From: Fidelibacterota bacterium MT.SAG.3
GTDB lineage: Bacteria; Fidelibacterota; SORT01
NCBI GenBank assembly: GCA_004402895.1
Contig: SORT01000002.1
Coordinates: 19,763-83,762 of the forward strand
DNA: 64,000 nucleotides
Direction of reading: 5' to 3'
Position numbers and translations under genes: made by a program. This document shows, piece after piece, positions 58,373 through 64,000 of the stretch. The notes below the pieces were generated by a model. The model had not been told where the DNA came from and made no database searches. It saw nothing but the letters and a program-made list of their open reading frames with translations. Within the stretch, counting starts at the first letter, position 1, and every line of letters starts with the position of its first letter.

Positions 58373-59749
58373 TTGAATAGTTTACTTATAAAAGATCCGC
58401 TGTTGACCGTTACGATGGATCCGGAAAATGATAACTTCACTTCCGGCTGGGTTCTCATCAAGAAGAATAAGATTGACAGCATCGGGACCGGAAAGCAGCC
58501 TGATGCTGACACGGTCATAGACGCAAAAGGCATGGTGCTTCTTCCCGGCTTGGTAAATACGCACCATCATATGTATCAGACACTCACGCGAAATCTTCCC
58601 GGCGCTCAAAATTCTCATCTATTTTCATGGTTAGAGACGCTCTACGAAGTTTGGGGAGAATTGACCGAAGAAGCTGTCTTTGTCAGCGCTCAGGTCGCGA
58701 TAGCAGAGCTGCTGCTATCCGGCTGCACAACCACATCCGACCATCTCTATCTGTTTCCTTCCGCAGCATCCAAACATCTCATTGACAAGGAGATAGATGC
58801 GGCATTGGAGCTTGGAATTCGGTTCCATCCTACACGCGGCTCTATGTCTTTAGGAAGAAGCGCGGGTGGATTACCTCCTGACACTGTTATCCAGACAGAA
58901 GAGGAAATAATCGATGATTCCATTCGATTGATAGAAAAATACCATGACCCTGAACCGTTATCAATGTTGAGAGTAGCTCTCGCGCCCTGCTCACCCTTTT
59001 CTGTTACTCCTGATCTTATGAAAAAATCCCGTGAACTTGCCGACAAGTATGATGTGAGATTACACACCCATCTGGCTGAATCCAAAGATGAGGAAAAATT
59101 TTGTCTTGACAAATTCGGTCAGAGACCTGTGGATTTCGCTGAATCGCTCGGTTGGCTGGGAGACGATGTCTGGTTTGCGCACACCGTCCATTTGAACGAT
59201 AACGAAATTGAAAAACTTTCAGCTACCAAAACCGGAGTCTCTCATTGTCCTACTTCAAACATGAGATTAGGCTCCGGCATTGCGCCTGTGGCTAAAATGC
59301 TTGATGCGGGTGTATCGGTTTCGATAGGTGTGGACGGTTCTGCTTCAAATGACAGCTCCAATATGTTGAACGAACTCCGTCAATCGCTGCTGTTGCAGCG
59401 CCTTACGGATGACAGATGGCTTTCTGCGGCTGAAGTACTTCGCATGGGCACATTGGGCGGCGCAGAAATTCTCGGCAGAAAAAATATCGGAATGATCAAG
59501 CCGGGCGCGGCAGCAGATCTGATCCTGATAGATCTGAACGATATAGGATACGCCGGATCAAAATCCGATCCACTTGCTGCTATAGTTTTTTGTATAGGCA
59601 CGCAGAGAGTTTCCTGGTCGATAATTAACGGAAAAATCGTAGTTGAAAATGGCGAACTTAAAGGTCTGAACCTCAAAGAGATTTCTGATAGAGCGGACAA
59701 AATATCTCAAGAGATGATTAGCCGTTCAAATAAAAACAGTGTAACTTAA
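58373..59749 (+). CDS. 8-oxoguanine deaminase-like amidohydrolase
   Basis: GLVNTHHHMYQTLTRNLPGAQN; HTHLAES; GVDGSASNDSSNMLNELR. Confidence 0.88.
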   Translation: MNSLLIKDPLLTVTMDPENDNFTSGWVLIKKNKIDSIGTGKQPDADTVIDAKGMVLLPGLVNTHHHMYQTLTRNLPGAQNSHLFSWLETLYEVWGELTEEAVFVSAQVAIAELLLSGCTTTSDHLYLFPSAASKHLIDKEIDAALELGIRFHPTRGSMSLGRSAGGLPPDTVIQTEEEIIDDSIRLIEKYHDPEPLSMLRVALAPCSPFSVTPDLMKKSRELADKYDVRLHTHLAESKDEEKFCLDKFGQRPVDFAESLGWLGDDVWFAHTVHLNDNEIEKLSATKTGVSHCPTSNMRLGSGIAPVAKMLDAGVSVSIGVDGSASNDSSNMLNELRQSLLLQRLTDDRWLSAAEVLRMGTLGGAEILGRKNIGMIKPGAAADLILIDLNDIGYAGSKSDPLAAIVFCIGTQRVSWSIINGKIVVENGELKGLNLKEISDRADKISQEMISRSNKNSVT

Positions 59750-59756
59750 TCGTGAT

Positions 59757-60611
59757 ATGGGATTAACAAAACTTTCTGACTACTATCGCCCAAAAAAACT
59801 TACAGAAGCAATTCGGCTTCTGAAAGAGAATGACGGATACTTTCCAATTGGAGGCGGCACATGGCTTATACCTTACGGAGGTCCGGAAGTAAGAGGCATT
59901 GTTGATCTCTCCGAAGCGGGCATCAGAGAGATCAGACTCGAAGAAACCTTAATGTACATCGGCGCGTCAACAACATTGAACGACCTGCTCACTGCTCCTG
60001 AAACGTCCTCACATCCATACGGCTTTATCCGGGAAACAATCAATTCTGAAGGCAGCACAAGGCTTATTGACTCTGTCTCAACCGTGGGTGGTAAAATTGC
60101 GCTCGGAAGAGGCGATTCATCATTTCTTGCGGGTTTGGCTGCCATTGATGCTACCATAATACTGTTCGGTAAAATGAGTGAGGATATCAAACTTTGGGAC
60201 TATCTGAATGATTCCGAACTCCGAAACGAAAACCACATTATTTCAGGCATAGAGATCTCGACTCCCGAAAATATACATTCAGTGATATTTGAGTCCATAA
60301 GCTATATCCGATCCTCTCCTCCACTGATCTCGCTTGCGTTATACCTGACCTTATCCGGCAACTTGATCGAATCGGTAAGGATAGTTTTCTCTTCGATAGA
60401 AGAAAAATTGGTCAGATTGGAAGAGGCGGAAACGATGCTTCTCGGTAAAGAATTGAATGATGAACTGATAAAGAAAGTTTCAGCATTGGCAGCGAAGACC
60501 ATTGAGCCTTCGTATGATCCAAAAGGCTCGGCTGAATATAAAAAAGCAATGGCGGGTCTCTTGATCGAAAGATCTCTCATTAAGATCAACAGCAATAGAG
60601 GCGTTAGTTGA
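59757..60611 (+). CDS. Xanthine dehydrogenase family FAD-binding subunit
   Basis: FPIGGGTWLIP; STRLIDSVSTVGGKIALGRGDSS. Confidence 0.85.
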   Translation: MGLTKLSDYYRPKKLTEAIRLLKENDGYFPIGGGTWLIPYGGPEVRGIVDLSEAGIREIRLEETLMYIGASTTLNDLLTAPETSSHPYGFIRETINSEGSTRLIDSVSTVGGKIALGRGDSSFLAGLAAIDATIILFGKMSEDIKLWDYLNDSELRNENHIISGIEISTPENIHSVIFESISYIRSSPPLISLALYLTLSGNLIESVRIVFSSIEEKLVRLEEAETMLLGKELNDELIKKVSALAAKTIEPSYDPKGSAEYKKAMAGLLIERSLIKINSNRGVS

Positions 60612-61066
60612 AAAGCATCACCATATCCGTCAACGATAAAAAAATCCATGCGGAAATTCCCGCTCCACAAACACTTCTTGATTTTCTGCGCTCAAACGGA
60701 ATAATGAGCGTAAAACGCGGATGTGAGTCGGGAGAATGTGGATCTTGCGCTGTTCTCGTTGATGATGAACCGAGAGCATCATGTATCACTCTGACCCTCC
60801 AGGCAGACGGTAAAGAAGTTAAAACGGTTGATGCATTATCTACCCGTCCCGACCTCTCGGAACTGCAAAAAAGATTCATTGAAGTCGGGGCAATTCAATG
60901 CGGATACTGTACTCCGGCACTGCTTTTATTGGCGGACCATTATTTAAATAATGCGCTCTCCCCTTCAGAAAAAGAACTGCGGGAAGCGATTTCGGGTGTT
61001 TTATGCAGATGTACAGGTTACCTCAAACCCGTCGAAGCGATAAAAAAAGAGTTTAAGGCAAATTGA
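60608..61066 (+). CDS. Xanthine dehydrogenase family [2Fe-2S] subunit
   Basis: CESGECGSCAVLVD; GAIQCGYCTPALLL; CRCTGYLKPVEAI. Confidence 0.93.
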   Translation: MKSITISVNDKKIHAEIPAPQTLLDFLRSNGIMSVKRGCESGECGSCAVLVDDEPRASCITLTLQADGKEVKTVDALSTRPDLSELQKRFIEVGAIQCGYCTPALLLLADHYLNNALSPSEKELREAISGVLCRCTGYLKPVEAIKKEFKAN

Positions 61067-63372
61067 TTAGTTCAAAAGATTTTCGAGTCGTTGGCAAGGT
61101 CACGCCGCGCGTGGACGCGGAAAAGTTATCCCGCGGCAAAGGCGCTTTCAGCGATGATATCGAATTCCGTGAACTGCTGCATCTGAAGGTTCTAAGGAGT
61201 CCGCATGCGCATGCACGGATAACATCAATCGACACATCAAAGGCTAAGGCTCTTGCGGGAGTTCATGCCGTGCTGACTCATGAGGATTTACCGAGGATCC
61301 CTCACACTACCGCAGGTCAGGGGTGGCCGGAGCCATCGCCATATGATACAGTCATTCTTGATAACAAGGTCAGATTCGTTGGTGACCGGGTTGCCGCGGT
61401 CGCAGCCGAAACTTCCGAAATCGCCGAAAAAGCCTGCTCTCTCATTGAAGTTGATTATGAAACTCTTGAGGCGCTGTTTGACCCTGAGAAGGCATCTAAA
61501 CCGGGCGCAATTATTATTCATGACGAGGAGGATTCAAGCGGGATATTCGATAAATCTTCCAACATAGCATCCAAACTTGAAGCCACATATGGAGATGTTG
61601 AAGAAGCATTTAAAGACGCGTATAAAATATTCGAAGAGCATTACGAGGTCGGCTACGTTCAACAAGCCTCGATTGAGCCCCACATTTGTATAACCTGGTT
61701 GGACGAGGACGACAGGCTTGTCATTAGAACTACCACACAGGTGCCGTTTCATGTCAGGAGAATCGTAGCAAATGTACTGCAATTGCCCGTGAAAAAGATT
61801 CGTGTGATGAAGCCCCGCGTGGGCGGAGGTTTCGGCGGTAAGCAGGAAATATTAAACGAGGAACTCTGCGGGGCTTTCACCATGGCGACCGGTAAAGCTG
61901 TTCGTTATTGGATGACGAGAGAAGAAGAGCTTCACGCAGCCAGGACACGACATCCGCAAAAACTCTTCTTCAAAACCGCCGTTTCAAAAGAGGGCAAGAT
62001 TCTCGCCATGGAAGTCAGGGTTATTGAAAACACAGGAGCATACGGTACTCACGGACACACCGTGATGACAGTTACCGGGAATAAGATCTTTTCGATGTAT
62101 AACATTCCTAATATAAAATTCGTAGGAGAAGCGGTCTATACCAATCTTCCGGTTGCCGGAGCTTTCCGTGGCTACGGAACTCCACAGGGGATTTTCGCCT
62201 TAGAATCGCATATTGATGAAATAGCCGATAAACTCGGAATTGACCAAATTGAGTTCAGGCTGAATAACTTGTATAAAGAAGGCGACAGTTTGCCGATTAC
62301 CTCCAAAATGGCTGAAGGCGGAGGCGCCGACGCTCAGGTCATCCGCTCTTCCGGTTTAGAGGAATGTATCAGAAGAGGCGCAAAAGCCATCGGCTGGGGC
62401 AGCCCCAAAGAACCGACAGCTGTAGGAAGATCACGGGGTATAGGGATTGCCATCAATACGCAAGGCTCAGGCATTCCTAATGTGGACATGGCTGCGAGTT
62501 CTATCAAGATGAACGAAGATGGTTCTTTCAACCTGCTATGCGGAGCAACAGATATCGGTACCGGCTCGGATACCGCCCTTGCCCAGATCGCGGCGGAAGC
62601 TCTTTGCGTCCCGGTCGATGATATACTTATTTACAGCTCAGACACCGACATGACACCATTTGACACCGGAGCGTATGCTTCAAGCACCACCTACATCTCT
62701 GGCGCAGCAGTTTTAGTGGCGGCAAAAAAAGTTAAATCGCAAATCTTAGATGTTGCCGCTGAAATGCTTGAAGTCGAAAAGGAACATCTGATCTGCTCCG
62801 ATAGTAAGGTGAGCACCCAAGAGGGGAAAATCGTTACATATGAGCAAATTTGCCTTTACTCTTTATACCAGCGCAACCAGTTCCAGATAATGGCGGTTGG
62901 AAGTACGGTAAGTTCCGAGTCGCCTCCACCGTATTCAGTCGTATTCGCGGATGTTGAAGTAGACGATGACACGGGTCAGATCAGGCTGCTGAAATTAGTT
63001 GCAGCCGTCGATTGCGGCGTTGCAGTCAATCCCCATATGGCGGAAGGTCAGGTTGAGGGAGCGATCACGCAGGGAATGGGCTATGCTCTTTCTGAATTCA
63101 TGCCGTTTGATAAAAACGGCGCTCCTCTTTTCAAAACATTTAGAGATTACAATATCTTCAGGTCTTCCGATATGCCTGAAATAGAAATAATTCTCGTGGA
63201 GACATACGAACCGACGGGACCATACGGAGCGAAAGCAGTGGCGGAAGTTCCTATAAGCGGTCCCGCGCCGGCGATAGCCAACGCTGTAAGCAATGCCGTA
63301 GGAGCAAGAGTGCGCTCACTGCCGATCACGCCTGAAAAAGTCTGGAAGGAACTTAAAAATAATAATAATTAG
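61063..63372 (+). CDS. Xanthine dehydrogenase/aldehyde oxidase family molybdopterin-binding subunit
   Basis: VGGGFGGKQEI; AGAFRGYGTPQG; PYGAKAVAEVPISGPAPAIANAV. Confidence 0.93.
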   Translation: MISSKDFRVVGKVTPRVDAEKLSRGKGAFSDDIEFRELLHLKVLRSPHAHARITSIDTSKAKALAGVHAVLTHEDLPRIPHTTAGQGWPEPSPYDTVILDNKVRFVGDRVAAVAAETSEIAEKACSLIEVDYETLEALFDPEKASKPGAIIIHDEEDSSGIFDKSSNIASKLEATYGDVEEAFKDAYKIFEEHYEVGYVQQASIEPHICITWLDEDDRLVIRTTTQVPFHVRRIVANVLQLPVKKIRVMKPRVGGGFGGKQEILNEELCGAFTMATGKAVRYWMTREEELHAARTRHPQKLFFKTAVSKEGKILAMEVRVIENTGAYGTHGHTVMTVTGNKIFSMYNIPNIKFVGEAVYTNLPVAGAFRGYGTPQGIFALESHIDEIADKLGIDQIEFRLNNLYKEGDSLPITSKMAEGGGADAQVIRSSGLEECIRRGAKAIGWGSPKEPTAVGRSRGIGIAINTQGSGIPNVDMAASSIKMNEDGSFNLLCGATDIGTGSDTALAQIAAEALCVPVDDILIYSSDTDMTPFDTGAYASSTTYISGAAVLVAAKKVKSQILDVAAEMLEVEKEHLICSDSKVSTQEGKIVTYEQICLYSLYQRNQFQIMAVGSTVSSESPPPYSVVFADVEVDDDTGQIRLLKLVAAVDCGVAVNPHMAEGQVEGAITQGMGYALSEFMPFDKNGAPLFKTFRDYNIFRSSDMPEIEIILVETYEPTGPYGAKAVAEVPISGPAPAIANAVSNAVGARVRSLPITPEKVWKELKNNNN

Positions 63373-63801
63373 ATGAAGCTTTCGGTCGGACAAAAAGCCT
63401 CCCGCACTGTTACCCTGACAAGCGAACATGTTCAGTCATATTCCGAATTGACCGGTGATCAGAATCCCCTGCATTTCGACAAAGAATTTACCGCTAAAAC
63501 AAAATTCGTTAAATTAGTTGTTCAGGGCGGATTAACCACAGGACTGCTACATGCTCTTGTGGCGATGGATATGCCCGGTCCCGGAACAGTATTTCTAAGT
63601 CAGAATTCGAAGTTTGTAGCTCCGGTATTCATAGGCGACACTATCACCGCTACCGCGGAAATATTGAGTTTGCACGAGACTAAGCCTGTTACTCAGTTAG
63701 GGATAGTCATAAAACGACAAGACGAGGAAGTAGTATTAGAGGGTGAGGCATGGTGTTACACGTTCAGAGTATCTCAGAACTCCTACGTTTTTGAGAATTA
63801 A
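63373..63801 (+). CDS. MaoC-like (R)-specific enoyl-CoA hydratase/dehydratase
   Basis: YSELTGDQNPLHFDKEFTAKTKFVKLVVQGGLTTGLL hot-dog fold motif. Confidence 0.88.
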   Translation: MKLSVGQKASRTVTLTSEHVQSYSELTGDQNPLHFDKEFTAKTKFVKLVVQGGLTTGLLHALVAMDMPGPGTVFLSQNSKFVAPVFIGDTITATAEILSLHETKPVTQLGIVIKRQDEEVVLEGEAWCYTFRVSQNSYVFEN

Positions 63802-63824
63802 GAGATTAAGGGGAGTCAAATCCG

Positions 63825-63863
63825 CTGGGTTCTCCCGAAGGGACTCCTTCGGAGGATTCCCAG
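63825..63863. other. Long stem-loop (CTGGG outer stem, CCGAAGG-GACT-CCTTCGG inner stem)
   Basis: Direct reading; not followed by a T-run. Confidence 0.6.
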
Positions 63864-63923
63864 ACTTTCTCGCTATGCTTTACATTGGCTACTAGTCAAC
63901 AATAGAGCCATATATGCTCCTCA

Positions 63924-63944
63924 AATCCCCTAAAAACGGGGATT
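63924..63944. other. Stem-loop AATCCCC-TAAAAAC-GGGGATT
   Basis: Direct reading. Confidence 0.55.
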
Positions 63945-64000
63945 CACACAAGTGCTGTTTTGTGTTGTTTTACGTCTTTTAATGATCTTTGGTTGGGCAC

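Noticed and set aside
1-64000. CRISPR array
   Set aside because: No regularly spaced identical repeats with unique spacers seen; the only short-period array (6681-6757) has 11-bp units without spacers.
1-64000. IS elements or rRNA genes
   Set aside because: No transposase motifs or rRNA-like conserved segments recognised in the ORF list or sequence.

Overview
The window is a mostly coding bacterial chromosome segment. Gene content (PorV/FadL-like and SprA-like outer-membrane proteins, a BamA/TamA-type protein, mitochondrial-type aconitase and isocitrate dehydrogenases) suggests an FCB-group or Marinimicrobia-like organism; this lineage call is inference only. Positions ~1-12.3 kb look like an accessory island. 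It has a 3' tRNA remnant at the left edge, an erythromycin-esterase-family protein, an M28 peptidase, a lipoprotein ORF interrupted by an in-frame TGA, a short tyrosine recombinase, two HNH proteins, a large membrane protein and tandem DUF4440/SnoaL-like lipoproteins. The same region holds three unusual non-coding structures: (i) a pair of ~130-nt direct repeats whose 28-nt hairpins differ by compensatory substitutions, (ii) a 102-bp inverted-repeat pair bracketing 5.5 kb that includes the recombinase, and (iii) an 11-bp-phased repeat array upstream of the recombinase. Positions 12.3-25 kb are mainly housekeeping: fumC, PfpI, aconitase, a DUF512 protein, der, lepA, a CPBP protease, a thioesterase and tandem IDH-like genes. 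Positions 25.2-37.2 kb form a sugar/surface-glycan-type cluster with a nucleotidyltransferase-kinase fusion, cupins, a decayed-gene junction and an orphan sigma-like gene. Positions 37-58 kb hold envelope and miscellaneous genes. Positions 58.4-63.8 kb hold an 8-oxoguanine deaminase/molybdenum hydroxylase purine-catabolism-type operon. All calls were made by eye from the sequence and ORF track; no database search was run.
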